The position numbers were made by a program, and so were the translations under genes. From the NCBI RefSeq assembly GCF_916715725.1, contig NZ_CAKAPD010000006.1, positions 1 to 64,000 on the forward strand: 64,000 nt of DNA, written 5' to 3'. Position 1 is the first letter of the stretch, and every line of letters starts with the position of its first letter. The stretch is from an uncultured Rothia sp. GTDB taxonomy: Bacteria > Actinomycetota > Actinomycetes > Actinomycetales > Micrococcaceae. Shown here one piece after another: positions 63,639 through 64,000 of this stretch. The notes beneath the pieces are model-generated. The model was not told where the DNA came from. It did not search any database and saw only the letters and a program-made list of their open reading frames with translations.

Positions 63639-64000
63639 TTATGCCGCCGGGCGCTTACCCATGATGTCGCTACCCACGCGCACGCAGGTCGAGCCCCAAC
63701 GCACCGCAGCCTCCAAGTCACCGCTCATACCGGCGGAAATCTCGGTCGCATGCGGCACCTGCTCACGCACCAGCGACGCCAGTCCGTAGAGCTTCTCAAA
63801 GGCCTCATCCGGGTCCATGCCCAGCGGCGCCACCGCCATCACACCACCACAACGCAGGTGCTCGTGGTTCTCGATGCGTTCCACCAGCTCCAGCAGCTCG
63901 GAGGCGCTCGTACCACCGCGCGCGCCCTCAGCGGCGTGCCCAGCCGTCGCGACCTCCGCCAGGGACACCTGCACCAGGCAGGTCAGCGCGCCCTGCTCCG
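63639..64000 (-). CDS. YggS-family PLP homeostasis protein (partial, 5-prime end off window)
   Basis: The C-terminal 120 or so residues of a YggS/PLPBP alanine-racemase-fold protein. The frame continues past the window edge without a start. It has the family VAPLGMDPDEAFEKLYGLA segment, SAGMSGDLEAAVRWGSTCVRVGSDIMG with the phosphate-binding Ser and Gly residues. It balances pyridoxal phosphate and lies before sepF, as in mycobacteria. Confidence 0.93.
   Translation of the reverse strand, partial: EQGALTCLVQVSLAEVATAGHAAEGARGGTSASELLELVERIENHEHLRCGGVMAVAPLGMDPDEAFEKLYGLASLVREQVPHATEISAGMSGDLEAAVRWGSTCVRVGSDIMGKRPAA

Overview
The window reads as a chromosomal segment of a moderately high G+C actinobacterium. 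It carries nucS, divIVA/sepF/yggT, polyphosphate glucokinase, glnE beside a GlnA2-type glutamine synthetase, a MetAP1c-type methionine aminopeptidase and an F-type ATP synthase in the actinobacterial order. Overall content and protein style suggest a Micrococcaceae member, most likely Rothia; the genus is an inference, not something the bases prove. No rRNA genes, CRISPR array, prophage or recognisable transposase are present. Four tRNA genes were found (Arg-CCG, Val-GAC, Cys-GCA, Gly-GCC).

Layout. 1-2.4 kb: alpha/beta hydrolase and small zinc-ribbon protein, then two AT-rich divergent orphan genes, one Imm1-like. 2.4-3.1 kb: nucS. 3.4-12.8 kb, minus strand: wecA-like transferase, two small membrane proteins and atpBEFHAGDC. 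13.1-18.4 kb: surface polysaccharide genes (CapD-type dehydratase, double GT2 glycosyltransferase, divergent SDR epimerase). 18.6-32.2 kb, minus strand: argS-lysA-hom-thrC-thrB-rho-prfA-prmC-tsaC. Apart from the polysaccharide insert and an absent rpmE, 2.4-32.2 kb follows the order known from Mycobacterium tuberculosis (Rv1292 to Rv1311, nucS further on). 32.2-35.3 kb: tRNA-Arg, quinone-type oxidoreductase, esterase with N-terminal repeats, orphan HTH protein. 35.6-40.1 kb: hrpA. 40.1-43.5 kb: an islet with a Tat-exported glycine-rich protein and a membrane-anchored HNH protein, bounded on both sides by copies of a structured repeat in opposite orientations. 43.5-43.9 kb: tRNA-Val/Cys/Gly. 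44.2-49.1 kb: glnA2-type and glnE. 49.5-54.9 kb: unknown membrane protein, panB, SPOR-like protein, map, ppgk. 55.0-64 kb, minus strand: yggS (cut by the window edge), sepF, yggT, divIVA, lspA, rluD-like, dnaE, nrdR.

How the genes work together. One block makes ATP (ATP synthase) and aspartate-family amino acids (lysA, hom, thrC, thrB). Another handles translation termination and tRNA modification (prfA, prmC, tsaC, argS). The wecA/CapD/GT2/SDR genes probably build a lipid-linked wall polysaccharide. The right end holds the division and polar-growth machinery (sepF, divIVA, yggT, lspA) followed by the replicative polymerase. The least explained parts are the structured repeat family around 40-43.5 kb with its enclosed genes, and the AT-rich Imm1-like locus at 1.3-2.3 kb.
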